This document shows, piece by piece, positions 1 through 11,730 of a DNA stretch of 64,000 nucleotides; position 1 is the stretch's first letter, and every line of letters begins with the position of its first letter. Location: assembly GCF_040054535.1 (NCBI RefSeq), contig NC_090796.1, positions 3,082,501 to 3,146,500 on the forward strand. The letters run 5' to 3'. A program made the translations under genes and the position numbers. Source of the DNA: Antennarius striatus. Its lineage: Eukaryota > Chordata > Actinopteri > Lophiiformes > Antennariidae. The notes beneath the pieces are model-generated. The model made no database searches. It saw only the letters and a program-made list of their open reading frames with translations, and was not told the DNA's origin.

Positions 1-38
<38 letters not shown>

Positions 39-183
39 CCTACCTACCTACCTACCTACCTACCTACCTACCTACCTACCTACCTACCTACCTACCTACC
101 TACCTACCTACCTACCTACCTACCTACCTACCTACCTACCTACCTACCTACCTACCTACCTACCTACCTACCTACCTACCTAC

Positions 184-238
<55 letters not shown>
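1..238. repeat. Compound tetranucleotide microsatellite (TATC)n-(TACC)n-(TATC)n
   Basis: A symmetric three-block array. TATC units fill about 1-36, TACC units about 37-184, and TATC units return to about 238. The middle block differs from its flanks by one base per unit, consistent with a T-to-C change in an ancestral TATC array that then spread by slippage. The left end is cut by the window edge, so the full length is unknown. Confidence 0.97.
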
Positions 239-239
<1 letters not shown>

Positions 240-1649
240 GTTTATTGGGTAACTTCATCAGCCCAGGTTCTCCAGGACCCTGAACGAGACTTAAGGATTG
301 CCCTAAACTTTTTCACACACTGATGATCTTCATTTGGTTTATTTAAAACACGTACATTCAGCCGGGCAAACCAGATAATATTTAATATTTAATCTGATCT
401 CAGCAGTTTGTTTAAATCAAAATAAGGTCTGGTTGATCCCAAGCTGTTATTTCTTTATGGAAAGAACAGCTTGGTTTGTATTTAATTTAATCATCATTTT
501 CTTGAGTGGTGCAAAGCCCTGAATGCAGCGACTGATGCTCTGGTAATATATCAACGGTGCATCACTTGAACATGTCACACTGGGAGGAATGTCCTGATTT
601 TAAATGTAGCCTAATCCCTACTAAAGTAAAGGTAACTTTGATCGGTGGTCAATCACTGTACCTCCAGCTACCAGAGTCAGAACAGTCTTCCATTTTCAGC
701 ATATACCCTGTTCATTTAGAAGCTGCTTTTTCTCCTATTCCATATGTAGGTACATCATAGTGTTTCAAGCAGTCAAGCAGTGATTCATCCATTGGCTCTT
801 TTTCCAAGTGGGATTCACAAGATTTTTAGTATTCTATAAAGATCAGACTTAAAACATCAAGAATGGAACAAAACATAAAAATTAACCATACATATATGTA
901 ACATAGTCATCCATGTCGAGGTCAATCAAGAGCGAAAAATAGTCATCTGGACTTCTTTAAGGTTTGGTGATGACGTTTCGCCTCTGATCCAGTTCAACTG
1001 AGGTTAACTGGTGTCACATCAACAAACACCAAATAAATCCAGTTTTCTCTTTTATGCTCTACTTGACTTATCACACAGCCTGTGTGTGGTTAATGTAAAG
1101 ATTTCACACATAGACAAAGTATTCTACTTTGTGAAATATTTATGTTTTATTCAGAAAAAAAGGATAAAATTATTAAATATCTAATTATCAGCCAAACGTT
1201 TCCAAGCTCAATATGTTCTGAAAACTTCATCCAAATCACATTTTCGTATAAATATATTCTTCTTCTGTAGATTCCCATATCTTTAATTCCCAAATTCCAC
1301 CTCGCCCCCCTCAAACATCTCTGACCCTAAGCCCACCACCCCCGCCACCACCTCCACGACTGCATCAAAATCCTCTTCAGTCTCCTGATAGGAGCTCAGC
1401 ACCATCAGCTGTCTGTAAAATCTGATGTGCACTGTGTCTGGGTTTCAAGGCAAATACTCCTGACTTTTCCAAGAAAAAGCCAGGGCCCAGTGTGAAGGAA
1501 CTTCCATTAATTAATGTCTCCGTAGGTAAGAGAAGAAGAAAGTTTTCCAGAACGGTCCCCACTAGATTAAATTAGATATTTATTCCCTATCAGCCACATT
1601 CTGTTCCAAAACATGGGAAAGATAGGGCTTTTAAAAAATCTAATTTAGT
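239..1649. other. Intergenic DNA, no gene seen
   Basis: AT-rich unique-looking sequence with no convincing exon on either strand. It contains one imperfect hairpin at 439-474, with a perfect 10-bp outer stem. The only open frames are short and lack domain or splice-site support. Confidence 0.6.
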
Positions 1650-3110
1650 GTTTTTAAATATCAGATTTTATCAAGATTTTATTACTAAGCACAAGCTTGA
1701 TTTTATGTTTTTTAACAGAAACTTGGTTAGGACAAGACAACAGTGCAGCAGTTCTTATTGGGTCAACCCCTCCAAACTTCAGTTTTATGAGTGAAGCTAG
1801 AATGCATAAGAAAGGAGGAGGAGTCTCTGAACAGAAGTAGAAAGTGTTATATTAATGATAAAACCAAAAAAGAGTATGTGGGTCAAGCTGAGCACAGGTG
1901 GCGCAAAACCAAACTCCAGGTTCATTACGACATCTACAAAGACAGTCTTCACATTGACAAGCAGGAATTGAACAATCCAAGGCAATCATTTTTCTCAGAG
2001 GTTATCAATAGAAACAGTAGTAATGCTCGCACACTGTCTTCTGTTGTAGACAGACTGACAAACCCCACAGCATCAGTCCCTCGTGAGCTGCTGTCCAACA
2101 AGTCATGCAATGACTTCGCAGCAGTTTTCAAGGATAAAGATTATTAAAGATAAGACAAAAAGTAAGGGGCTCTCTCTCAGGAAAAATCACTATGTCACTT
2201 GTGCCATCCTGTTCTCCAGTTTATCTTGAACATTTTAACCTTCTAGACCACACAACTTTGAAAGAAACAGTTTTAAAGTTAAAATCCAAAACATGCTTTC
2301 CGTGATATGCTGCCTTCAAAATTTTTCAAAAATGTTTTTAACTGCATTGCTCCTAATGTTTCACTCGCATTGAATAATTCTCTGCAATCAGGGCAGTTTC
2401 CCCAGGTCTTAAAAACTGCAGAAATAAAACAATTTCTAGAAAAGCCCAACCTTGATGCTTCAACAATAAGTAACTATGGGCCCATATCAAATTCCCATTT
2501 TTGGGAAAAAAATCATTGAACGGACTGTTTTTCAACAGATTCACAGTTTTATGATGCAAAAACAATCTCTTTAATGCATTTTAATATCTACATGCTGCCC
2601 CTTGCTCAGATCATGGAATACTACAACATCTCCTATCATACTTATGCAGATGACACACAAGTTTATATTTCAGTGTCATCACAAGACTATAGTCCCTTAC
2701 TTTAATGAAGCAATTGCATTCATCAAATCAATGAACGGACCAAAATTTACTCCAGCCCAATCAACATGAAAAACAGCTCAATTCAATTCTGTCGCAACAA
2801 GACACAAAAAATTGTTCATGCTTTCATTTTTGGTAGGATAGATTACTGTAATGGTGTCCTTACAGGTCTACATAAAAAAATCAATCAAGGCAGCTGCAGC
2901 TGATCCAAAATGCTGACGTCAGAGTCCTTACAAACACCGGAAAACTGGACCACATCACACCAGTCTTTAAATCACTACACTGGCTTCCTGTGAGGATAGA
3001 TTTTAAAAATCTTACTGCTGGTCTACAAATCTCTAAATCTGCAGCATTTTCCTGAATCTGTTCTTTAATAATCTGAACTATTTTAATCATTAGCTTCAGT
3101 TTAAACATTT
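1650..3110 (+). mobile_element. Decayed L2-type (Maui-like) LINE relic
   Basis: In shifting plus-strand frames there are fragments typical of fish L2-clade LINEs. An endonuclease piece reading TETWLGQD- and NFSFM-like residues lies near 1710-1830. A linker rich in basic residues (1791-2147) and an RT-entry motif of the form KKPNLD..SNYGPISN (2440-2510) follow. A YADDTQ-type RT active-site box sits at 2640-2680, and the 3' end shows RIDYCNGVLTGL near 2835-2875. Frameshifts and stops occur throughout, and part of the RT between 2520 and 2600 is missing. It is a dead copy. Clade assignment rests on motif recall, not on a database match. Confidence 0.75.
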
Positions 3111-5197
3111 TATCCTCCCGTTTAAATGCCTTTTTCCTTTTAAATGCTCTTTTATTGATATGTTATTGTCTTATTTTAATCCCCTTTTGTCTTCGGAATA
3201 TTCTTCACCCATTCAAGGCAGCGCCAGAGGGGAAACACTGTTAACACACTGACATTAAATAATCCACAAAGAAGATACAGCATCAGTCCTGGGAAGCTAT
3301 GTATGGTCATATGATTACACGTTTCGTTAACAACCTTTGACATACAACCGTCATCTCCACATGTGATCATTATGATCAAGTGGTTAATTTAAAGGTATAT
3401 GCTTACATTTGGATGTGTCATTACTTATCATTACTGCTTTGTGGAAGATAAAAACAAAATGTATAGGTTTTGTGGCAGATTTACTCTTGTGAGAATATAT
3501 GTGCCATGCAGAAGCTCTAAAAGAGTCAACCTCACACTTAATTATTGAGTTGAAAGACAAGAAACAGGTCTTTAAGTATGATTCAGATCTCCGTCGGGCA
3601 ATTATCTCATCTTATGAATGAAAATGATTTTATAATAGAGAGAGCAATAAATTATTAAATAAAAAAATATAATTTTGCCATGTTATGTAACTTCTCAAAA
3701 TGTCAAACTAGATGTGATGCTATTACGGACAGGTCGTTATTAAGATTCTGTTGTCTATATCAAAAGTTCACAACTTGACTGTTGTAGATCCAGATTCCTA
3801 GATTACAAAAAATATAAAAAAAATATTGATGACTAGAAAGATATTGATGTTTCAACTGTGTTTAAGAGGAAGAAACAAAGCCTATTTTATTTCAAGTGCA
3901 CCATGTCTAACTGAAACATTTGTCACGTGGATCTGTGTTGTAACACATGAGTCAATCACTCACCTCACACACATTTTTAGCCATAAGATGTAGGAGGAAA
4001 AGGGTAAGATGTGAAAAATATTTCTCAATACTTGAAAACTGCTCCGAGCAATAAAGTGAGGTGAGTGATTGATAAGTCAATCACTTTCCTCAAATCAGCT
4101 GTGTACTTGAATGGAGCTCCTGTTGACTTTGTTTTCCATGGGAAGAAGGAATTTACGTCATCACCGACTGCAACATGAGACTCTGCTGGCACGTTACACT
4201 AACATTATGAGAAACCTCATTCGTCATCCAGCGGCTGAGGAGACTGCGCTGGTTTTAACACGTGTCTGCTGGTTAAGAGAGGCACAATGGAAAGCCTGTG
4301 TACGAGGCCTTTCACTGACCACATTTATCAAAGTCTGATTGAGGAGAATGCAAAATCACATGCATCTCATTCATTCAAATGAGATTAGAGTTATCGAAAT
4401 TAAATCATATATATTTTACTCATTTAAAAGATGTTGACAGTTTTCACAATTTATCAGAGGAAAACAAAAGCCTTTTCCTTAAAATTGCAATTATTTAAAT
4501 GTTTGTGATTTCTGATAGCTGTCTCTCAAAGAAACACACTTGATGAGACTAATACTAATTGTTAAATACCAGTTATTTATTTGTTCAAATATGGTATAAT
4601 TCTTTTTTTAAATTATATTGAAGACATGATCTCTCTATGTATTTTGTCTATCAGGCGAAATTCGCACTGAGCTGCTTTTATTTTTTGTCATTTTTTTTCA
4701 AATCTCTTTTTGGGCCTTTTAGGATATAGTACTTCTGCATAGATTGCAGATTAATGCTGCTTTTTTGCATTGATATGATTTTGATAAGTGCAGTATAAAT
4801 TTACCTTGATTATACTATAAATAAACTACAAAATGAGCAGTTTTCTGTAATGTCTTAATTTTTCTACCCATTTTTCCCCTGCCTGTTCTGAAAGTGATGG
4901 CTAAACTGTGGCAGGTAATGTAGCAGCTCACTTATGCTCTTATTAATGTACAAAAACAGATATGGTCATACCAAACAATGTCAAATGTTTCATCAACGAC
5001 AAATATGACGACAATGGAGGAGGCTGTGACATGTCTAGTAAATACATACATGACCCAGACAGAGAGTGTTGCAGCACATAGAGAAGGACTGACAGGATGT
5101 CAGGGCCTGAGATGTAATCATGTGTGTGAGTGATTGGATTGAGCCCTCATGTCTTGTGGATCATTACATGTTCTCTCTGTGTTGTCTTTGTTTTCAG
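3111..5197. other. Intergenic AT-rich DNA, no gene seen
   Basis: No exon, RNA gene or recognised repeat could be supported on either strand. The 75-residue frame starting at 4111 has no recognisable domain or splice context. Confidence 0.5.
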
Positions 5198-5451
5198 ACA
5201 GCCCTGCAAAACAGCTCTTATCACAATCATGTTCCCATTCCTAATTGGCATAACATTGTTTGTCCTCTCAAATAGAATCATATTAGCATTAAACTTCCGG
5301 TAAGTCGATATTTCTTACACCTCCTGACAAACATGATAGACAAATGTGTCCTTATGGACATTTGAAAAGACAAAGCAGACACAGAGCATCTGTTAAATTT
5401 GTATTTTACAGGGCACATGGTAATGATAAATGGACGGATGATAAATGTTGA
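5198..5451 (+). CDS. Candidate last two exons of a single-pass membrane protein (unidentified)
   Basis: A 102-base open segment (5198-5299) is preceded by a T-rich tract ending TTTTCAG and followed by a consensus GTAAGT donor. In the one open frame it encodes a hydrophobic run of about 18 residues (ALITIMFPFL.. then ITLFVL) bounded by Lys/Cys on one side and Asn-Arg on the other, as in a transmembrane segment. A second segment starts after TTTTACAG at 5412 and joins in frame, adding a short charged tail of about a dozen residues before TGA at 5449-5451. An AATAAA signal follows at 5555-5560. No upstream exon was found and I do not recognise the protein. This could be chance, or the 3' end of an immune-type receptor or other type I membrane protein. 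Confidence 0.25.
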
Positions 5452-5554
5452 GATTTCTCAGTCTCTGCTGCGTCTATTTCTACTTTTCAGTGACATAATT
5501 TATGTGAGTTCACCAGTTTATTTTTTTGTAACCAAACGGAAACTAAAGACACAA

Positions 5555-5560
5555 AATAAA
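5555..5560 (+). terminator. AATAAA poly(A) signal, possible 3' end for the 5198-5451 candidate
   Basis: A canonical hexamer 104 bases past the candidate TGA. It only matters if the exon pair at 5198-5451 is real, since AATAAA is frequent by chance in AT-rich DNA. Confidence 0.25.
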
Positions 5561-6620
5561 GATACAAATATGTTCAGTAAAGCCTGTAAGCACCACCTTG
5601 ATTGTAAGTCAACTGCAGCAGTGGGGTGAGGACAGAACATACAGTAATCTTATTTTTAGGCATTGCGTCACAAACACAACATATTTCACACTGTAGATTA
5701 TTTGCCCTGTAAAATTGAAGGAACAAATGAGTTTTCACACCACTACCAACACCAAAGGGATAAATATGGTAACGTTCAACACCCCATGGATTTCACAGTC
5801 ATTCAACAGTGTAGTAAAATCAAACTGTGATATTTCAAAAGTCATTATTTACTCATCTTAAATTGACCGTGCTATCAATACACACACACAGTGTGTGTGA
5901 GTGTGTTGTGGCCCAAGGAGAAACGAGGTTTCCCACTGTCTGATGACGAAACACAGCATCAATTCACATCCACAAACAACAAAAATACTCCGGGGAATGG
6001 CTGGAATGCTGTGTAGGTTGGCGTGCACCCACATACATACCCACATATTTGCAAGTAGTAGGTTGCCATCCATTGGCGGTGTCACACTGTGTGAGTCTGA
6101 GCAGCATTAATCTGTTGACGAAAGACGTCAATGTGTGAAGTTTGCTGGCGAAGCCGACATTGAACACGCTGATCGGTTTCTGTCACAGTGAACATTAATA
6201 TGTGCACAAATACAGACGGACACGCAAGAAGAAGATGGGCCTGAAGTAACAGCATCGTAACCAGTGACAAAAAGATGAATAAAAGATAAACTAAAATAAG
6301 AAGTGCAACTCAGCACTAGTAATGATTCCAAACAAAAAAAAATATTGATATGGAAATACCAGATTGAAACAATACAAATCTTTGTAGCCAACTATGACAA
6401 CAAGCTGTGATTTTAGCCTCACATCCCTCCCAAGGCTTAAAATCCACAGGACTTCTCTCTACAATCCATCCGTTTGCTGGAGACACTCACAGCTCATGAT
6501 TTATTACACTAGAAAGGAAAAGATCCTTCTTTTATTATCCAATTTTAGTATCGTATCCCACATCAGAGCTGGATGATTAAAGATTTGTGTGGGCAGCGTC
6601 TGCTCCATCCCCTCCACACA

Positions 6621-6736
<116 letters not shown>

Positions 6737-7128
6737 CCAATGGTGCACTCACCAAAACATAAGAGGGAGACTTTGTGAGTCAATCTGTGCTCACGTCTTT
6801 TCACAGTGTTCTCCCTCATGTAAATCAAATACACAAGCTTGCACAGTATCTTTTGCGTCACACTCTATTTCCATGGCTTCTGCCACCCTTCTCTCCCGCA
6901 CTCCACATGTTAATAATATTCCTGTGCTCAAACTCATTTCCTTCAACATGGTTCTCCAACATTGACCATGAGAAGAAACCTGAATCAACTGATATAAAAA
7001 ATTCTAAACAAGCCATTGAGTCACAATATACTCATCTTATGGAGGAATACAACCAGCTAGCAGATCAGCACTCAATGTAATCAGAAAAGAAAAAAACTCA
7101 ATGAATCAACATAACTGACAACCTAAAG

Positions 7129-7130
<2 letters not shown>

Positions 7131-7175
<45 letters not shown>

Positions 7176-7189
7176 GCACACACACACAA
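7131..7189. repeat. (CA)n microsatellite with minor interruptions
   Basis: A CA run broken once by CTCACACG near 7169. The neighbouring sequence to 7640 shows no gene. Confidence 0.95.
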
Positions 7190-7708
7190 TCCAGGGAGCC
7201 ATCTCTGCCTCTCCCACAAATAAGAATCAGAAATTGGACATAAATAATTCATATTTATTCCTGGCAATTTTTATAATTATATTTTTCATAATGATATATG
7301 ATATAGAATGTCAGAAAGTAGAAAAACATCAGGTGTGTTGTATCCGAGGGCAACCCATCCAGTAAGTTCCTATAATAACTGCAAGCATGAAACCAACTGG
7401 CCGAAAAAGATTTGAGGGTATAAATACAAATTACACTACGGGTGTAACTATGGGTGTAAAAGGAATGGTGTAAGCAACGTAATGGTTAATAAATACTACA
7501 ATCAAAATGATGATGATATAAATGTAGATCAGTAAGTTAGTAATAATAAATAGAACATTGACAAAGATGACAAAAAGAATATACTGGGACATCACACCTC
7601 AAGGATAAAGTCACAAAAGAATACAAAATAATTCATTCATCTTCTGAACCACTTTATCCATCGTAGCGGGTCACGGGCAAAAGGAATTAAAAAGAAATAA
7701 AAACAAAG

Positions 7709-8175
<467 letters not shown>

Positions 8176-8639
8176 AAATGAATGAAGAAATGAATAAAAA
8201 CAAGGTTAAATTGTGTCATCTTGGAGCTGGAAGAAAACCAAAGAAATGGAAAAAATAAATAAGCAGAATCAAACATGTAAGCTAAAAAGTATGAAACAGA
8301 ATACTAGAACTAAAATTACATGAAAGCAAGCGTATAAATGACATAATGAACAACATAGTAAATGACTGGCCTTATGTGATTGAAAACTACTGTACTGTTT
8401 AACAGTTATCTGCTATTATCGAGACCATTAAAACCTGCATTAATTCATACATTCATTCCACAAGTATCTGATGTCCTTGTGTACCACGCAACCGGAAGAC
8501 CCACACACAGAATCACAGAACAGAGGCTGGATTCAGGCAAAACAGAGGGTTTTATCCAAAATCAAAAAAGTCTAGTTCCTTTCAGAGTTCAATACCAAAT
8601 AATCAGATTTTGGCAGGGGTACAGAGATGAAAGGAAGTG

Positions 8640-10720
8640 TTAAAGTGTGGTAGTGCATGTTGGCTTGATACACGAGACATGGAGAGTGGGATGATTCTCT
8701 GAAAGGCCCTAAGCAACTGCAAATGAATAGCAGATGGGTTAATAATTTTAGAGATCGGAAATGAAACTTGGAGCCAACTTTCCAAAGATAAAGATCCTGG
8801 GAGACATGCAGACGTTTTGTCCAATCTGGTATCGTGGAGCGGCAGAGTGGTGGTGATCTGCCTGTTCCTTTTAATGGACAGACCGCAGGGGTTTAGCAGG
8901 GACTTTTCACCAGATCTGGTGACATCTGCAAACATAAGCCTGGGCAGAAGGTACAACAGTCTCCTTATGCTGTGAGAGGAACAGTGGGGTTGATAACCAA
9001 AACAAAGTTGAAATGGGGAGAACCCTGTAGAGATAAAAGGAGTATTGTGAGCATACACTACCCAAGGAACGACCTGAGTCCAGGAAGAAGGATTTTGACT
9101 GACCATACAGCAGAGGGCAGTTTCCTGATGCTGATTAGCCGTATCGGTTTGACCGTTTGTCTGTAGCCGAAAGACAGTTCAACTGATGCACCTATGAGGG
9201 TTAGGAAAGCTTTACAAAAATGAGAGGTGAATTGAGGTGCCCTTTCCGAGACCACAGAGTACTCCGTGTATACTAGACATGTTGTATCAGAGGTTTCCTT
9301 AGCTGTGAGCAATTTCAGCAGAGGAAAATAGTGCACAGATTATGAGAAACAATCCACAATAGTAACTATCACTGTGTTACCATCTGAGCCTGACAAAGAC
9401 CAAGGCTACATGTGACCAGGGCCGACAAGAAATGGGCAGTGGGTATAGCAATCCAGCAGGAGGACAGTTGGATGGTTTGGTTTGAGCACAGTTGGGGCAG
9501 GCAGCCACATATTCCATCACATCCTCACACATGCGGGGCCACTAAAACCTCTAGTGAAGGCTGGCTGTGGTACGTCGCACTCCTGGGTGGGAAGTAAGTA
9601 TGGATTAACAAACCCGTTGAAGGACCGGCGAACAGAAACAGAGACAAACTACCTTTCCCTGTGGTTATTACCAGGGTTCATGCGTTGACGGAGGGTTTTC
9701 AGTATTTCAACAGAAAACTGGAAGGTTGCAACAAAGAACAGGCTGGGTAGCCTGGTGTTTGGTTGGGAGGATCGCCTTTCTTTGATAAAGCAGTGTGACA
9801 ACTCATCAGGCTACACCTTCCTAAAACCTGGGCAATACGAGAGAGAAGTTGAACCATGAAATGGGCTCACCTTGCTTGCCTGGAGTTGAAACGCTTAGCT
9901 GTCTTGATGTATTCTAGGTTCATTAACAAACTAAGAATGGTAGTCGTATCCAAGTCAACCAATGTCTAAACTCTTCCAATGTTAACTTGACTGCCCACAG
10001 CTCGCAATTACCAAAATTGTAATTGCTCTCAGTGGGGGCCAGGCAGTACGAAAAAGGCAGATGGATGCAACTTATACTTGGAGGAGCTCTGAGACAGCAT
10101 GGCCCCCACTCCCACATCAGATGCATCCTTTTCGACTAGAAACTGGAGCTGAGGATCAGGACAGGAGCACCTGTGAAGGCTTTTTTAAGTCTACTAAAAC
10201 TCTCCACAGCAGCAGCTGACGAGGACCAGGGCACCTTTGAAGAGGTGGCAATAGTGAGTGGAGTAGCAATAGTCCTAGAATTTGTACACTTTGTGAATCT
10301 TCTGTAGAAGTTTGAGAACCCTGGGAAACTTTGGAGTTCCTTCCCGGGTGGTGGGTTGGAGCATCCATCTCGAACCCCCCTGCTGACACCTCAAATCCCA
10401 GGAAAGATAATGTCACTGTGAAATTCACACTTCTCAACCTTCACATACATTTTATTCTTGAGTAGGTCCTGCAGATCCCTCCTCACATGCTGCAAACACT
10501 CCTGAGAGTATTGAAGAAGAGCAAGGCAAGGGCAAGGGCCTGGAAGAAAGTGGGGGTGTTATTCAAGACAGATGGCATTACTAAATATTCAAAATGGTCA
10601 CTGGACACTTTTCTACTCATCCCCCTCATGAGTTTGCACCAGGTGATATGTGATGTATAGATCCAGCTTGGAGTAAATGTTTGCCCCCTACAAGTTTTCA
10701 AATCCTTATAATAATGGTAA
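8640..10720 (-). mobile_element. Ty3/Gypsy-type LTR retrotransposon pol relic
   Basis: Read on the minus strand, pieces of a chromovirus-like fish Gypsy polyprotein appear in the correct order. The RT segment at about 10700-10380 shows EYLVMP..LNNTPTFFQAL, then KVEKCEFHSD. RNase H is at about 10130-9920 ([11 protein letters not shown]..., then NCELWAVKLTLEEFRHWL). The integrase core lies at about 9340-9080 (ERAPQFTSHFCKAFL), and integrase C-terminal sequence at about 9080-8900 (WVVYAHNT..STGFSPFQL, YQP). The RT YxDD box is lost through a deletion after FQAL, and frames shift repeatedly. No LTR pair was identified. This is an old, inactive copy. Confidence 0.8.
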
Positions 10721-11235
10721 CGGATAGTTTCTTAACCATTATGTAATTGAGATCTCAGAAATTAATGCAAGGTCTGAGGGAATGGTTGTTCTTTTCCACA
10801 AAGAACAACCCTCTACCTGCTGAAGAGGCTGGTGTTGTTCATAGACAGTGTGACAAGCAGCAGTTGAGCAGGAGGTTGGGGATTAAAAGGAACAGGAATC
10901 TCCCGCAGTGTCCCTAAGAATGTGTAACTTGACAGTGGTCTGAGGATGACTCAGGTTTCCTTCAGCCAAATGACGTTGCTTTTTAGCTCTTTGATATCCC
11001 AGGCCTTTTATCACCAGCATCATTGCAATATGCACTATCTACTATTAGAGCTGTGAATAAGTTGCCTGGTAATTAGCTGGTGAACATTAACAATGATTTC
11101 TCTGTACATGCTATTTTGCAGGAATGCCTTCATCTCTGTGACCAAAACAAGACAAAACAAAAAAAACCTAAAAAAGAGAATGACTACTGGAATAAAAAAA
11201 AAATGACTTAAAGGTACAGAAACACTAATCTAAAG

Positions 11236-11730
11236 CAGGGGTATCAAACTCATTTTCACCATGGGCCACATCTGCAGAATGGCTGTCCTCAAAGAGCCAG
11301 ATGTAACTTATAAATGTAACTTCATGTGATGTAAAACAAATGTAACTACTCCTTAATGTTAAATAACTCTGAGTTTATTACTTATTCAAGTTACAAAGAT
11401 TACAGAAAGAATATGTTCGCTCATTGGTCTGTAATAGCTCTTTAATTTGTCAGGTTATTAAACCCACATAACTCCATCAATCAGGGATCAAACTATCTGG
11501 GAGAATAAAGAAAAATAACACCAAACACAAGTTCGGATATTAACTGTTCAAAACTTTTGACAAAGTTGAAACAGGCTTAATTACTGCTTTGTGGGAAATG
11601 TACTTTTTGGTCAAAGCGCACTTTTGACCTATTTATTTTTAGACACTCTGACCTTTTATACTTTCACAAGCCACATAAAATGATGTGGCGGGCCAGATTT
11701 GGCCCCCAGGCCATATGTTTGACACATGTG
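11236..11730 (+). mobile_element. hAT-type non-autonomous DNA transposon with 8-bp target duplication
   Basis: The ends form an inverted repeat: CAGGGGTATCAAACTCA at the left and, reverse-complemented, CACATGTGTCAAACATA at the right. The flanks are ATCTAAAG (11228-11235) and AGCTAAAG (11731-11738), an 8-bp target duplication with one mismatch, as expected for hAT. The 495-bp interior has no transposase frame. The GGCCACATC and GGCCAGATTTGGCCCC motifs near the ends are seen in a widespread fish repeat. A second, shorter copy lies at 14930-15264. Confidence 0.75.

Noticed and set aside
1797-2131. Minus-strand frames in the 1.8-2.1 kb region
   Set aside because: Shadows of the L2-type LINE coding on the plus strand.
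4960-5130. Possible mucin-like exon upstream of the 5198 candidate (NVSSTTNMTTMEEA..)
   Set aside because: No consensus donor, and the only weak one joins the next segment out of frame with an early stop.
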